DNA of 41,118 bases from Betaproteobacteria bacterium (GTDB lineage: Bacteria; Pseudomonadota; Gammaproteobacteria; Burkholderiales; SG8-41), in assembly GCA_025363435.1 (NCBI GenBank), contig JANYDY010000068.1, positions 1 to 41,118 of the forward strand, read 5' to 3'. Positions 1-10,297 of the stretch are shown in pieces. The position numbers were made by a program, and so were the translations under genes. How positions within the stretch are numbered: position 1 is the first letter of the stretch; each line of letters begins with the position of its first letter. The notes under the pieces are model-generated. The model made no database searches, was not told where the DNA came from, and saw only the letters and a list, made by a program, of their open reading frames with translations.

Positions 1-88
1 GAAAGACGATCAGCACGGCGAGTATCGCGCGCAACAGCCGGTCGCGCAGCTCGACCAGGTGGGAAATGAAGGTGTCCTGTGTACTCAT
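1..88 (-). CDS. tatC: TatC, twin-arginine translocase subunit (first 29 codons only)
   Basis: Partial gene: the ATG is at 88 on the minus strand and the frame runs off the left edge. The visible N-terminus begins MSTQDTFISHLVELRDRLLR and then becomes hydrophobic. The HLxELRxR motif followed by the first membrane helix is the hallmark of TatC, the multispanning receptor that binds twin-arginine signal peptides with TatB. It follows tatB by 32 bases, as expected for a tatABC operon. Only the cytoplasmic N-tail and the start of the first helix can be judged. Confidence 0.9.
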   Translation of the reverse strand, partial: MSTQDTFISHLVELRDRLLRAILAVLIVF

Positions 89-120
89 GGGAGGTGCCGC
101 GTACTCGCGCGACGTCGTGA

Positions 121-540
121 TCAGGCTTGCTTGCGCGCCGCTTGGGCGCCAGCGTCGAGACCCAGCTCGAGCTGCGCCGCGGATTCGGGCGCCGTCGCCG
201 GCATGGCCGTGGGAGCGGGAGCCGCGGTCTCGGCCGGCGGCTGTACTGCTTCCTGCGCGGAGGCCGCGATGCTGTTCAACTGCGATTCGGTGGAAGTGAT
301 TTCCTTGTTGACCGTGTGCTCGATTGCGCGCGCGGCGTCCTGCACGGTCGCCTGCAGCTTGCGCAGTTCATCGAGTTCCATTTCGCGGCTGATGTCGGCC
401 TTCACGTCGTTGACGTAGCGTTGCATGCGCCCGAACAGATGGCCGAGCGTGCGCGCAACCTTGGGCAGGCGTTCCGGACCGATCACGATCAGCGCGACCA
501 CCGCGACCACCATCATCTCGGAGAAACCGATATCAAACAT
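121..540 (-). CDS. tatB: TatB, Sec-independent translocase subunit
   Basis: 139 residues. It starts MFDIGFSEMMVVAVVALIVI, a single N-terminal membrane helix, followed by the conserved GPERLP turn and an amphipathic helix (residues about 22-50). The C-terminal half is Ala/Pro/Glu-rich and looks disordered. The GPERLP motif separates TatB from TatA. With TatC it forms the receptor for folded twin-arginine substrates in the inner membrane. It lies between tatA and tatC. Length fits the family (about 130-170). Confidence 0.95.
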   Translation of the reverse strand: MFDIGFSEMMVVAVVALIVIGPERLPKVARTLGHLFGRMQRYVNDVKADISREMELDELRKLQATVQDAARAIEHTVNKEITSTESQLNSIAASAQEAVQPPAETAAPAPTAMPATAPESAAQLELGLDAGAQAARKQA

Positions 541-623
541 GCGGTGAGCGCTGGGAAGTGAGGGCTGAGGGTTGGAGGACCGGGCGCCCGGGGACTTGCC
601 CCGCCCGCCTCACGCAGTTCGCC

Positions 624-860
624 TTACGACTTCGATGGCGTTTCCTTCTTTACTTCGCCTTCGATGGTCTGGCCAGTCGAGGCAGAGGCAATTTCCGCCT
701 TCGCCTGCGACTTGTCATCTTCGGCGGTTTTCATGCCGTCTTTGAATCCCTTGACCGCGCCGCCGAGATCGGTGCCGAGGTTACGCAGTTTTTTCGTGCC
801 GAAAATCAGCACGACGACCACTAATACGATCAACCAGTGCCAGATGCTCAGTGAACCCAT
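624..860 (-). CDS. tatA: TatA, pore-forming Sec-independent translocase subunit
   Basis: 78 residues, beginning [20 protein letters not shown]: a short membrane helix, then FGTKKL and the amphipathic helix with [13 protein letters not shown], all classic for TatA. TatA oligomers form the translocation path for folded proteins. It sits 83 bases upstream of tatB and 33 bases downstream of hisE. It is therefore probably cotranscribed with the end of the his genes, a common betaproteobacterial arrangement. Confidence 0.95.
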   Translation of the reverse strand: MGSLSIWHWLIVLVVVVLIFGTKKLRNLGTDLGGAVKGFKDGMKTAEDDKSQAKAEIASASTGQTIEGEVKKETPSKS

Positions 861-893
861 GGGCTTGCTCCTATTACAAATCGAAACTGCGCG

Positions 894-1214
894 TCATTTA
901 CGCGCCGCTTTTTCGTCGATGCCGGAAATGCCTTCACGGCGCTCCAGCTCGGCCAGCACATCGTCGCTGCTCAAACCATGCCACGCCAGCAGAACCATCG
1001 AGTGAAACCACAGATCCGCCGTTTCGCGTACGACGTGCAGTTTATCACCGTCCTTGGAAGCGAGCAGCGTTTCGGCGGACTCTTCGGCAACCTTGCGCAA
1101 AATGGCGTCATGCCCCTTGTCAAACAGGCTCGCGACGTAGGAACTTCCGGCGGCGGCGGCGCGGCGCGAGGCAATGGTCGCCGACAGCCGGCGCAGAATT
1201 TCGGTGTCGATCAT
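894..1214 (-). CDS. hisE: Phosphoribosyl-ATP pyrophosphatase
   Basis: 106 residues. HisE hydrolyses phosphoribosyl-ATP to phosphoribosyl-AMP, the second step of histidine synthesis. The MazG-like acidic metal-binding pattern is visible ([11 protein letters not shown], then ETADLWFH), followed by the typical C-terminal VLAELERR. I chose the ATG at 1214, which gives MIDTEIL and overlaps the hisI stop as ATGA (1211-1214). A further upstream ATG at 1262 would lie inside hisI and add a non-family extension. Confidence 0.93.
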   Translation of the reverse strand: MIDTEILRRLSATIASRRAAAAGSSYVASLFDKGHDAILRKVAEESAETLLASKDGDKLHVVRETADLWFHSMVLLAWHGLSSDDVLAELERREGISGIDEKAARK

Positions 1215-1597
1215 GAATATATCTCCCGCGGATCTTTCAAAACCGCATCTTTGGCAACCCACACGCCGCCGACGAGCTCACGGTAAAAGCAGCTCTCGCG
1301 CCCGGTATGGCAGGCAATGCCGCCGGCCTGCTCTATCGCCAGCAAAATAACATCGGCGTCACAGTCGATGCGGATGCTGCACACTTTCTGCACATGACCG
1401 GATTCCTCGCCCTTGTGCCAGAGTTTGTTACGCGAGCGCGACCAGTAATATGCTTCTCCGGTTTCGCGTGTCTTTTGCAGCGCCTCGCGATTCATCCAGG
1501 CGAACATCAGCACGCGGCCGCTCGCCGCATCCTGGGCGATTGCAGGCGCGAGACCGTCCGTGGTCCATTTCACTTCTTCAAGCCATTGGTCGGACAT
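1211..1597 (-). CDS. hisI: Phosphoribosyl-AMP cyclohydrolase
   Basis: 128 residues. HisI opens the purine ring of PR-AMP, step three of the pathway. The zinc/magnesium site is visible as [15 protein letters not shown] and [12 protein letters not shown]. Monofunctional: the pyrophosphatase domain is the separate, translationally coupled hisE, not fused as in enterobacteria. The ATG at 1597 gives [11 protein letters not shown], the usual N-terminus. An in-frame ATG at 1633 is possible but would add 12 atypical residues. Neither start has a strong Shine-Dalgarno sequence. Confidence 0.93.
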   Translation of the reverse strand: MSDQWLEEVKWTTDGLAPAIAQDAASGRVLMFAWMNREALQKTRETGEAYYWSRSRNKLWHKGEESGHVQKVCSIRIDCDADVILLAIEQAGGIACHTGRESCFYRELVGGVWVAKDAVLKDPREIYS

Positions 1598-1668
1598 GAT
1601 TGCACCGTGTATCCAGCCGCCAGCATACAGCAATCGGCAGTCCGGCTGAACTTAGGCGCCGCGCGCAG

Positions 1669-2436
1669 CTACAGTCTGACTTCGATGCCGCGCGAGGCCA
1701 TCAACTGCTTGGCCTGCTGCACGGTGAATTCGCCATAGTGAAAAATACTCGCTGCCAATACCGCGTCGGCGTGCCCCTGCGCGATGCCGTCAGCCAGGTG
1801 GTCGAGATTACCGACGCCGCCGCTGGCAATCACCGGGATGTCGAGCGCGTCGGCAAACGCGCGCGTGAGTTCGAGATCGAAGCCAATGCGCGTGCCGTCG
1901 CGATCCATACTCGTCAACAGAATTTCCCCGGCGCCGAGACGCTGCAGTTCGCGTCCCCATTCGATCGCATCAAGGCCGGCCGGCTTGCGTCCGCCATGCG
2001 TAAAAACCTCCCAGCGCGGCGGGCCGTCGCCAGGCATGCGCCGTGCGTCCACCGCACCGACGATGCATTGTGCGCCGTAACGCGCGCTCGCATCCGCAAC
2101 CAGTTGCGGATTTTGCACTGCCGCGGTGTTTATGCTGACTTTGTCGGCGCCCGCATTGAGCAAACGCCGCACATCCGCCACCGTGCGCACGCCGCCACCG
2201 ACGGTCATGGGAATAAATACCTGCGCCGCGACGGCTTCGATAATCGGCAGAATGAGGTCGCGCTCGTCGCTGCTCGCCGTAATGTCGAGAAAGGTCAGTT
2301 CGTCGGCGCCCTGCTCGTCGTAACGCGCGGCGACTTCGACCGGATCACCGGCATCGCGCAAGCCGACAAAATTGACGCCTTTGACCACTCGGCCGGCTTT
2401 GACGTCGAGACAGGGGATGATGCGTTTGGCCAGCAT
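1669..2436 (-). CDS. hisF: Imidazole glycerol phosphate synthase, cyclase subunit
   Basis: 255 residues. HisF is a TIM-barrel enzyme that uses ammonia from HisH to convert PRFAR to imidazole glycerol phosphate and AICAR. Start [20 protein letters not shown] contains the catalytic Asp11. A second catalytic Asp is in VGAVDARR. Phosphate-binding glycines are in TVGGGVRT and IASGGVG. The C-terminus is [11 protein letters not shown]. An 84-base spacer separates it from hisA, unusually large for this operon and holding a long hairpin. Confidence 0.97.
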   Translation of the reverse strand: MLAKRIIPCLDVKAGRVVKGVNFVGLRDAGDPVEVAARYDEQGADELTFLDITASSDERDLILPIIEAVAAQVFIPMTVGGGVRTVADVRRLLNAGADKVSINTAAVQNPQLVADASARYGAQCIVGAVDARRMPGDGPPRWEVFTHGGRKPAGLDAIEWGRELQRLGAGEILLTSMDRDGTRIGFDLELTRAFADALDIPVIASGGVGNLDHLADGIAQGHADAVLAASIFHYGEFTVQQAKQLMASRGIEVRL

Positions 2437-2452
2437 GCAGGATGAGGATCAA

Positions 2453-2521
2453 GGATTCAGAATTGAGCATTCAGCGCAGAAAAACAGGTTTGCTGAATTC
2501 TCAATCCCGGGTCCTGAATCC
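2453..2521 (-). repeat. Long imperfect inverted repeat between hisA and hisF
   Basis: Three stacked arms pair: 2453-2460 with 2514-2521 (GGATTCAG/CTGAATCC), 2462-2467 with 2500-2505 (ATTGAG/CTCAAT), and 2469-2475 with 2492-2498 (ATTCAGC/GCTGAAT). The loop is 16 bases, with an 8-base bulge (CCCGGGTC) on one side. In the his transcript this would fold just after the hisA stop. No T-run follows it on the his strand, so it is not a terminator of that operon. On the plus strand it is followed by a T-rich tract. It may be an mRNA processing or stability hairpin. Confidence 0.6.
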
Positions 2522-3270
2522 TATTTTTTCTTCGCTGAAAGTTTGTCGGCGAGTTTCTGCGCGGCGGCAAAATCAAGCGTGCCCTGATAGACCGCGCGGC
2601 CGGTGATCGCGCCCATGATGCCTTCGGATTCGACTTTGCACAGCGCGGTGACGTCATCGAGATTGGCGATGCCGCCGCTGGCGATAATAGGCATCGACAG
2701 ATGTTTGGCCAGTTCTACAGTCGCTTCGATATTGACGCCGGTCAACATGCCGTCACGGCCGATATCGGTATAGATCAGTGCTTCGGCGCCGTATTCCTCG
2801 AATTTTTTCGCGAGGTCGACCACATCGTGACCGGTCATTTTCGACCAGCCGTCAACCGCCACCTTGCCGTCGCGCGCGTCCAGCGCAACAAACACGTGGC
2901 CGGTGAAAGCGCTGCACGCATCGTGCAGAAAACCGGGGGTTTTTACCGCGGCAGTGCCGATGATGACGTAACTCACGCCGAGATCGAGATAGTGTTCGAT
3001 GGTATCGAGATCGCGAATGCCGCCGCCCAACTGCACCGGGATGGCGCCGTTGACGCCTTCGAGTATCGCCTTGATACCTGCTTCGTTTTTCGGCTTGCCG
3101 GCAGCCGCACCGTTGAGATCGACCACATGCAGGCGGCGCGCGCCCTGCTTGACCCATTGCGCAGCCATCGCCGAGGGGTCGTCAGAAAATATCGTGGCAT
3201 CGTCCATGTCGCCCTGTTTCAGGCGCACACACTTGCCGTCCTTGAGATCAATCGCCGGGATGATCAGCAT
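2521..3270 (-). CDS. hisA: ProFAR isomerase (HisA)
   Basis: 249 residues. HisA isomerises ProFAR to PRFAR by an Amadori rearrangement, feeding HisF/HisH. The start [17 protein letters not shown] carries catalytic Asp8. [15 protein letters not shown] carries the second Asp region, and GGIRD and [11 protein letters not shown] bind phosphate. It is homologous to HisF, but LKQGD and the longer loop after strand 1 mark it as HisA. The 164-base gap to hisH contains no gene that I can see. A TATGAT hexamer lies in it on the his strand but has no good -35. Confidence 0.96.
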   Translation of the reverse strand: MLIIPAIDLKDGKCVRLKQGDMDDATIFSDDPSAMAAQWVKQGARRLHVVDLNGAAAGKPKNEAGIKAILEGVNGAIPVQLGGGIRDLDTIEHYLDLGVSYVIIGTAAVKTPGFLHDACSAFTGHVFVALDARDGKVAVDGWSKMTGHDVVDLAKKFEEYGAEALIYTDIGRDGMLTGVNIEATVELAKHLSMPIIASGGIANLDDVTALCKVESEGIMGAITGRAVYQGTLDFAAAQKLADKLSAKKK

Positions 3271-3434
3271 GCTGCGTGATTGCTATAAGATTTCTGGGGT
3301 TCGAATGGGCGCCGCGAAAGCGGCAGCTGGAAAAGACGATGGCGGCGACAGTATTGAAAGAGGGCGACAACGCGTCTTGAAATTCGTGGCTTCATCATAC
3401 ACTACGTTATTTGGATTCGCCTAGTGGTCGCGGT

Positions 3435-4094
3435 CTAGCGTCCGCCAGCCGGCCGGGCCGGCTGCCATTGCACAAAGTTGGCGAGCAGGCGCAGTCCGGC
3501 CGCAGCGCTTTTTTCCGGGTGAAATTGCACCGCAAACACATTATCCCGCGCAATTGCGCAGGTGAAGGGGCCGGGATAGTCAGTCGCCCCCGCAACCAGC
3601 GCAGTATCAGCGGTCTCGACGTAATAACTATGCACGAAATAAAAGCGCGCGCCGTCGTCTATGCCGTCCCACAGCGGATGACTGTGCAACTGGCGCACGT
3701 GATTCCAACCCATATGCGGCACCTTGAGGCGTTGGCCTGCGGCATCAACCATGGCGTCGGTGGCAAATCTTCGTACGTAACCCGGCAATAAACCGAGACC
3801 TGCGACATCGCCCTCTTCGCTACGCTCGAACAACATCTGCAAGCCGATGCAAATACCGAGAAACGGTTTGGTATGCGCAGCATCCATCACGGCTTTGCGC
3901 AGGCCGCGGGCATCCATTTCGCGCATGCAATCGGGCATCGCGCCCTGCCCCGGGAATACCACACGCGCCGCACGCGCGACTTCCGCCGGGTCGTCTGTCA
4001 CGATGACCGTGAGCCCGGGCGCAACATGCTCGATCGCTTTCGACACCGAGCGCAGATTGCCCATGCCGTAATCGATGACGGCGACGTCAGCCAT
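3435..4094 (-). CDS. hisH: Imidazole glycerol phosphate synthase, glutaminase subunit
   Basis: 219 residues. A class I glutamine amidotransferase that supplies ammonia to HisF. The nucleophile elbow GICIGLQ contains the catalytic Cys, and VQFHPEKS holds the His and Glu of the triad. The oxyanion segment PGQGAMPDCM is near residue 50. Start MADVAVIDYGMGNLRSV is typical. It lies 33 bases downstream of hisB. Slightly longer than average, with a Pro/Ala/Arg tail of no clear role. Confidence 0.96.
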   Translation of the reverse strand: MADVAVIDYGMGNLRSVSKAIEHVAPGLTVIVTDDPAEVARAARVVFPGQGAMPDCMREMDARGLRKAVMDAAHTKPFLGICIGLQMLFERSEEGDVAGLGLLPGYVRRFATDAMVDAAGQRLKVPHMGWNHVRQLHSHPLWDGIDDGARFYFVHSYYVETADTALVAGATDYPGPFTCAIARDNVFAVQFHPEKSAAAGLRLLANFVQWQPARPAGGR

Positions 4095-4127
4095 AATGTG
4101 GATTACCGGAGGACAAACGGATTGGGA

Positions 4128-4712
4128 TTAAAGGCTGCCCTTGGTCGACGGCACGCCCTGCGTGCGCGGATCGAGTTCGACCGCCATGCGCAATGCGCGT
4201 CCAAACGCCTTGAACACCGTTTCCGCCTGATGGTGCGCATTGTCGCCGCGGAGACTGTCAGCGTGCATGGTGACCAGCGCGTGATTGGTAAAGCCCTGAA
4301 AAAATTCGTGCACCAGATCGACGTCAAATTCGCCGATGCGCGCGCGCACGAAATCGACCTTGAATTCAAGGCCGGGCCGGCCCGACAGATCGACCACTAC
4401 TCTCGACAGCGCTTCATCCAGCGGCACATAGGCATGCCCGTAACGCCGGATGCCGCTTTTGTCGCCGATGGCTTTGGCAAACGCCTGACCGATGGTGATG
4501 CCGATGTCTTCGACGGTGTGATGTGCATCGATATGCAGATCGCCCTTCGCCGCGACATCAAGATCGAACACGCCGTGACGCGCGACCTGATCGAGCATGT
4601 GGTCGAGAAAGGGCACGCCGGTCTCGAAGCTGCCGACGCCGCTGCCGTCAAGATTGAGCTTGACGCGGATCTGCGTTTCTTTGGTATCGCGTTTGACTTC
4701 GGCTATGCGCAT
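4128..4712 (-). CDS. hisB: Imidazoleglycerol-phosphate dehydratase
   Basis: 194 residues, the monofunctional dehydratase without the phosphatase domain found in enterobacterial HisB. It dehydrates IGP to imidazole acetol phosphate using a dimanganese centre. Both metal motifs are present: [11 protein letters not shown] and [12 protein letters not shown]. The start [13 protein letters not shown] and the end are normal for the family. Histidinol phosphatase is therefore expected elsewhere in the genome. It is 56 bases downstream of hisC. Confidence 0.97.
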   Translation of the reverse strand: MRIAEVKRDTKETQIRVKLNLDGSGVGSFETGVPFLDHMLDQVARHGVFDLDVAAKGDLHIDAHHTVEDIGITIGQAFAKAIGDKSGIRRYGHAYVPLDEALSRVVVDLSGRPGLEFKVDFVRARIGEFDVDLVHEFFQGFTNHALVTMHADSLRGDNAHHQAETVFKAFGRALRMAVELDPRTQGVPSTKGSL

Positions 4713-4768
4713 GTTCGTGTTCGCTGCGCCGCAAATGCGGCAAATGAGATTATGCCCGAAGAGCGGCC

Positions 4769-5836
4769 TTAACAGAGGGTTGTCAGCACTTCGAGAAAAC
4801 GCGCGTTTTCGTCCGGCGTGCCGACGGTCACGCGCAGGCAGTCCGCCAGCATCGGATGGCTGCCATGCAGATTCTTGATCAGAATGCCGCGCTGTTTGAG
4901 TCCGTCGAACACGCGGCCCGCCTCAGCGACACGAAATAAAATGAAATTCGCGTCGCTCGGGAACACCGTCACGCCGCGCAGCTTCTGCAGCGCCGCCAGC
5001 ACACGTGTGCGCTCGCTGCGTATCGTCGCCGCCTGCGCATTGAGCACGTCTTCGTGTTGCAACACTTCGACAGCGACGCATTGCGTCAGCACATTGATGT
5101 TGTAGGGCAGGCGCAGCTTGTCGATGTGGTTTAACCAATCGCTGCGGCCGGCGAGCAAACCGAGGCGCAGACCGGCAAGCCCGAGCTTGGACAACGTGCG
5201 CATCACCAGCAGATTCGGAAATTCCGCGAGCCGCGGCATGAAGCTCGCACCGGCAAATGCATGGTAAGCCTCGTCCACCACGACAATGCCGGGGGCGGCC
5301 GCAATTACGCGCGCAATCACATCGGCATCAAACAGATTGCCGGTCGGATTGTTCGGATAGGCGATAAATACCAGCGCCGGTTGCTGCGTGCGGATCGCGT
5401 CCAGCAGCGCGTCTGCATCAAGACTGAAATCGGCTGTGAGCGGCACACCAACAAAACGCAAGCCGGCAAAACCCGCAATCATGCGGAACATGACGAACGA
5501 CGGTTCGACGCCCAGCATGACCGCGCCGGGTTTCGCCACCGCCAGCGCCAGCATCTGGATCAGTTCGTCCGAACCGTTGCCGAGCACGAGTTCCACGCCG
5601 ACCGGGATATTCATCACGGTGCGCAAACGCTGTTTCAACTCCGCCGCCGACGGATCGGGATAACGGTTCAATGCCGCAGCCTTGATTCGCGCAGCGATCG
5701 CCACCTGCAGATCGGCGGGCAGGCTGTACGGGTTTTCCATGGCGTCGAGCTTCACCATGCCGGCGGATGCCGGCACGTGGTACGCGCTCAGGGCGCGAAT
5801 GTCGTCGCGGATGATGTCGTCCGGCGTTTTAGCCAT
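4769..5836 (-). CDS. hisC: Histidinol-phosphate aminotransferase
   Basis: 355 residues. A PLP-dependent fold type I aminotransferase converting imidazole acetol phosphate to histidinol phosphate. Motifs: NPYSLP near residue 32, [27 protein letters not shown], and the PLP lysine in [14 protein letters not shown]. Its ATG (5836) lies inside the end of hisD, with an 8-base overlap, so the two are probably translationally coupled. No deviation from the family was seen. Confidence 0.96.
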   Translation of the reverse strand: MAKTPDDIIRDDIRALSAYHVPASAGMVKLDAMENPYSLPADLQVAIAARIKAAALNRYPDPSAAELKQRLRTVMNIPVGVELVLGNGSDELIQMLALAVAKPGAVMLGVEPSFVMFRMIAGFAGLRFVGVPLTADFSLDADALLDAIRTQQPALVFIAYPNNPTGNLFDADVIARVIAAAPGIVVVDEAYHAFAGASFMPRLAEFPNLLVMRTLSKLGLAGLRLGLLAGRSDWLNHIDKLRLPYNINVLTQCVAVEVLQHEDVLNAQAATIRSERTRVLAALQKLRGVTVFPSDANFILFRVAEAGRVFDGLKQRGILIKNLHGSHPMLADCLRVTVGTPDENARFLEVLTTLC

Positions 5837-7139
5837 GATTCTTTTTCATCCTGAATTCGGCCGACTGCGCGTGCGCAGTCAGGCCTTCGCCGCGCGCGAG
5901 TTCGGCGGCGATTGCGCCGAGGCGTTGTGCGCCCTTGGGCGAGACACCGATCACGCTGGTGCGTTTCTGAAAATCGTAAACGCCCAGCGGCGACGAAAAA
6001 CGCGCCGTGCGCGAGGTCGGCAGGACGTGGTTCGGCCCTGCGCAATAGTCGCCCAGCGCTTCCGATGTGTAGCTGCCGAGAAATATCGCACCGGCGTTGC
6101 GTATTTTCGGCAGCAGCGCATCTGCATCCGCGACTGACAACTCGAGGTGTTCGGGGGCGATGCGATTGGCGATATCGCAGGCCTCGTCGAGATCGCGCAC
6201 CAGTATCAGCGCACCGCGCTTTTCGAGTGCGGCGCGGATCACTGCCTGCCGCGGCATATCGGCAAGCAGGCGTTCGATGCTCGCCGCAACCTTATCCAGA
6301 TAAGCGGCGTCGGGTGATAACAAAATCGACTGCGCGAGCTCGTCATGCTCAGCCTGTGCGAACATGTCCATCGCAATCCAATCGGGATCGGTCTTGCCGT
6401 CGCAAATAATCAAAATTTCCGACGGCCCCGCCACCATATCGATGCCGACAACGCCGAAAACACGGCGCTTCGCTGCGGCGACATAAGCGTTGCCCGGACC
6501 GACGATTTTATCTACGGCCGGAACCGTCGCAGTTCCGTAAGCGAGTGCCGCCACCGCCTGCGCACCGCCAACTGCAAACGCGCGATCCACACCGGCGATC
6601 GCCGCCGCCGCCAGCACCAGCGGATTACGTTCACCGCCGGGAGTCGGCACCACCATGACGATTTCACCGACACCGGCGACTTTCGCCGGCAGCGCGTTCA
6701 TCAACACCGACGACGGGTAGGCGGCCTTGCCGCCCGGCACGTAGATGCCAACGCGTTCGAGCGCGCTGATCTGCTGACCGAGACGCGTGCCGTCCTCGTC
6801 GGTGTAGCTCCAGGATTGCGCCAGCTGTTTTTCGTGATAACTGCGCACGCGTGCGGCGGCGGTTTCGAGCGCTGTGCGTTGCGTCGCCGGCAAGCCCTGT
6901 AACGCGCGTTGCATATCGTCACGGGAAATTTCGAGCTCGCCGGCCGTACCTGCCGCAACGCGGTCGAAACGTTTTGTGTATTCGAGCAGTGCAGCGTCAC
7001 CGCGTTGTTTGACATCGGCAAGTATCGCTGCGACCGTCGTATCGATCTGCGGATCCTGCGCCGATTCGAAGGACAACAGTTCGGCCAGGCTGGCGGCAAA
7101 ATCCGGCGCGCTTGCGGCGAGCCGTTTTAACGCAATCAT
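5829..7139 (-). CDS. hisD: Histidinol dehydrogenase
   Basis: 436 residues. A zinc enzyme that oxidises histidinol to histidine in two NAD-dependent steps, the end of the pathway. Conserved stretches are visible: [36 protein letters not shown], the [12 protein letters not shown] zinc region, and [11 protein letters not shown] with catalytic Glu and His. Length matches the usual 430-440. The start overlaps the hisG stop as ATGA (7136-7139). Confidence 0.97.
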   Translation of the reverse strand: MIALKRLAASAPDFAASLAELLSFESAQDPQIDTTVAAILADVKQRGDAALLEYTKRFDRVAAGTAGELEISRDDMQRALQGLPATQRTALETAAARVRSYHEKQLAQSWSYTDEDGTRLGQQISALERVGIYVPGGKAAYPSSVLMNALPAKVAGVGEIVMVVPTPGGERNPLVLAAAAIAGVDRAFAVGGAQAVAALAYGTATVPAVDKIVGPGNAYVAAAKRRVFGVVGIDMVAGPSEILIICDGKTDPDWIAMDMFAQAEHDELAQSILLSPDAAYLDKVAASIERLLADMPRQAVIRAALEKRGALILVRDLDEACDIANRIAPEHLELSVADADALLPKIRNAGAIFLGSYTSEALGDYCAGPNHVLPTSRTARFSSPLGVYDFQKRTSVIGVSPKGAQRLGAIAAELARGEGLTAHAQSAEFRMKKNHG

Positions 7140-7771
7140 CGAACGGCCTTCTTCAGCCTGTCCAGCAGCGGCTGGATCGCCGCGCGCTTGAGTTTGTAGG
7201 CCGCCTGATTGACGACGAGGCGCGAGCTGACCGCAGCGATTTCCTCCACCGCGACGAGATTGTTGGCCTTCAGCGTATTGCCGGTGCTGACCAGATCGAC
7301 GATCGCGTCAGCAAGCCCCGTCAGCGGCGCCAGCTCCATCGAACCGTAGAGCTTGATCAGATCGACATGCACGCCCTTGGCGGCAAAATGCTCGCGCGCG
7401 GTTTGCAGATATTTGGTGGCCACACGCAAGCGAGCGCCGGAACGCACCGCCTGTTCGTAATCAAAGCCGCGCCGCACCGCCACCATCAGACGGCAGCGCG
7501 CGATTTTCAGATCCAGCGGTTGATAGAGTCCGCTGCCGTCGAATTCGGCCAGCACATCGCCGCCCACCACGCCGAGGTCGGCGGCGCCATACTGCACGTA
7601 GGTCGGCACGTCGGTGGCGCGCACGATGATGAGGCGCACATCGGGTCGCGAGGTCGCAATGATGAGTTTGCGCGATGTATCCGGATTCTCGGATGCAACA
7701 ACACCGGCCGCCTCGAGCAGAGGCAGTGTTTCATCGAGAATGCGTCCCTTGGACAAGGCAAGACTGATCAC
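7136..7771 (-). CDS. hisG: ATP phosphoribosyltransferase, short catalytic form
   Basis: 211 residues. It catalyses the first committed step, ATP plus PRPP to PR-ATP. It has the two periplasmic-binding-like domains but lacks the roughly 80-residue C-terminal regulatory domain. It is therefore the short HisG, which in known cases needs the HisRS-like partner HisZ. No hisZ is in this window. Motifs: [15 protein letters not shown] near the start, [11 protein letters not shown] and the PRPP loop [16 protein letters not shown]. The start is GTG at 7771, the only suitable codon. Confidence 0.95.
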   Translation of the reverse strand: MISLALSKGRILDETLPLLEAAGVVASENPDTSRKLIIATSRPDVRLIIVRATDVPTYVQYGAADLGVVGGDVLAEFDGSGLYQPLDLKIARCRLMVAVRRGFDYEQAVRSGARLRVATKYLQTAREHFAAKGVHVDLIKLYGSMELAPLTGLADAIVDLVSTGNTLKANNLVAVEEIAAVSSRLVVNQAAYKLKRAAIQPLLDRLKKAVR

Positions 7772-7849
7772 GGCTGAAGCCCGAAGCTGTTGAAGATGAT
7801 TATTTTACCGCAAAGGTCTGCGCTGCCGCCGCGCAGGAAATGCGCCGAA

Positions 7850-8668
7850 CTAGGCAGCGCGGGCCGGCAGATTCAGATCGTCGGTATAGGCCCGGTGCGC
7901 ATAATGGAAAGGCACGGGACCGTCGTGTTCACCGTGTAGAAACTGGTGCACGAACGGGTCGGGAGATTTCGCCATTTCAGCCGCCGCACCTGACGCGGAA
8001 ATGACGCCGTCCGAAATCAGATAAACGTGGTCGATTACGCGCATCGATTCTGCGGCGTCGTAGGAAACAACGATAGAGGTCGCGCCCAGCGCATCGTTCA
8101 GCTTGCGGATCAGATTACCGACGACAGAGCATGAAATCGGGTCGAGGCCGGCAAACGGCTCGTCGTAAATAATCAGCATCGGGTCGAGCGCGATCGCGCG
8201 CGCGAGGCCGACGCGGCGCGCCATGCCGCCGGACAGCTCCGACGGCATCAGTTGCTGGGTGCCGCGCAGGCCGACTGCGGCAAGTTTCATCGCAACCAGA
8301 TCGCGGATCATGCTTTCAGGGAGAAGCGTATGCTCACGCATCTGGAACGCGATGTTTTCATAGACCGACAAATCGGTGAACAGGCCGCCCTGCTGAAACT
8401 GCATGCCCATTTTGCGGCGCAGGCGGTAGAGCGCGTCGCGGCTTAGTTTATGCACATCCTCGCCAGCAACCTTGACCGTGCCGGCCCGCGGCGCCAGCTG
8501 GCCGCCGATCAGGCGCAGCAGCGTCGACTTGCCGCAACCGCTGGAACCCATGATGCCGACCACCTTCCCGCGCGGAATATCGAGCGTGATATCGGTCAGC
8601 AAAGGGCGGTCGCCGTAGCCAAAGCGTACGCCGCTGATTTCGACGATGTTGTCCGTGTTGGTCGCCAT
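7850..8668 (-). CDS. Second MlaF-like ABC ATPase with a Tyr in the H-loop position
   Basis: 272 residues from ATG 8668 (MATNTDNIVEISG). It is clearly paralogous along its whole length to MlaF at 14324-15127, sharing blocks such as [21 protein letters not shown] and [10 protein letters not shown] with small changes. Walker A is GSSGCGKST, signature LSGGM, Walker B LIIYDEP. The switch histidine is replaced: the segment reads IVVSYDAAES where MlaF has [10 protein letters not shown]. No permease or MlaD/MlaC partner is beside it. It sits between murA and hisG, which are normally adjacent in related genomes. It may serve the same MlaE permease, be a regulator, or be decaying. An upstream extension to 8830 overlaps murA and is rejected. 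Confidence 0.85.
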   Translation of the reverse strand: MATNTDNIVEISGVRFGYGDRPLLTDITLDIPRGKVVGIMGSSGCGKSTLLRLIGGQLAPRAGTVKVAGEDVHKLSRDALYRLRRKMGMQFQQGGLFTDLSVYENIAFQMREHTLLPESMIRDLVAMKLAAVGLRGTQQLMPSELSGGMARRVGLARAIALDPMLIIYDEPFAGLDPISCSVVGNLIRKLNDALGATSIVVSYDAAESMRVIDHVYLISDGVISASGAAAEMAKSPDPFVHQFLHGEHDGPVPFHYAHRAYTDDLNLPARAA

Positions 8669-8708
8669 AATCGTTACGTTAGCAGAAATTCGCGATCCGG
8701 TCGTCGCG

Positions 8709-9968
<1,260 letters not shown>

Positions 9969-10205
9969 TTAGCGCGCGGCCCACTCTTCAGGCGTCAGCG
10001 TCTGCATCGACAGGGCGTGTATCTCTTCGCGCATGCGGTCGCCGAGCGCCTGATAAACGAGCTGATGCTGCTGTACTTTGCGTTTGCCGCTGAACGCCGC
10101 ACTAACGATGACGGCTTCGAAATGGTGTCCGTCGCCGCTGACCTCGACGTGCGTACAACTCATGCCCGCTTCGATGTACTGCTTGATCTGTTCCGGTGTG
10201 GTCAT
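9969..10205 (-). CDS. BolA/IbaG family protein
   Basis: 78 residues. BolA-fold proteins bind monothiol glutaredoxins and [2Fe-2S] clusters. The copy next to murA is the IbaG (YrbA) type. Visible features: CTHVEVSGDGHHFEAVIVS, the FSGKRKVQQHQLVY helix-turn segment and a conserved HALSMQT near the end. I chose ATG 10205 (MTTPEQIKQYIE), which has AGAGGA five bases upstream. The longer frame from 10232 begins in a hairpin and lacks a ribosome site. Confidence 0.9.
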   Translation of the reverse strand: MTTPEQIKQYIEAGMSCTHVEVSGDGHHFEAVIVSAAFSGKRKVQQHQLVYQALGDRMREEIHALSMQTLTPEEWAAR

Positions 10206-10222
10206 GTTTCCTCTAATATTTT

Positions 10223-10246
10223 CCCGATTCACATCGGTGAATCGGG
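10223..10246. repeat. Perfect 10-bp inverted repeat before bolA
   Basis: CCCGATTCAC at 10223-10232 pairs perfectly with GTGAATCGGG at 10237-10246 around a 4-base loop. It lies between the ABC permease stop and the bolA start, just upstream of the bolA ribosome site. On the plus strand it is followed by ACTGTTTT. On the operon strand it is followed by AAAATATTAG, so it is not a clear terminator there. It may be an mRNA stability element or attenuate read-through from the ABC genes. Confidence 0.65.
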
Positions 10247-10253
10247 ACTGTTT

Positions 10254-10290
10254 TCACCCTCTCCCGCCGGGAGAGGGTCGGGGTGAGGGA
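10254..10290. repeat. REP-like palindromic element
   Basis: CCCTCTCCC (10257-10265) and GGGAGAGGG (10269-10277) form a 9-bp stem with a GCC loop. Outer TCACCC and GGGTGA can form a competing stem. This GGGAGAGGG-type palindrome followed by a GGGTGAGGG tail resembles small dispersed repeats common between genes in many proteobacteria. It directly follows the permease stop at 10298 on the minus strand. Whether it is multicopy cannot be told from one window. Confidence 0.65.
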
Positions 10291-10297
10291 ATGCTCA

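Noticed and set aside
127-561. Long plus-strand frame opposite tatB, and many similar long frames opposite the his, murA, mla, mshE and kef genes
   Set aside because: These are mirror frames produced by high third-position GC. They lack ribosome sites, and their sequences are Arg/His/Ala-rich without family features.
3271-3434. Possible small gene or promoter in the hisH-hisA gap
   Set aside because: No frame with a ribosome site fits. TATGAT is present on the his strand but without a -35 at suitable distance.
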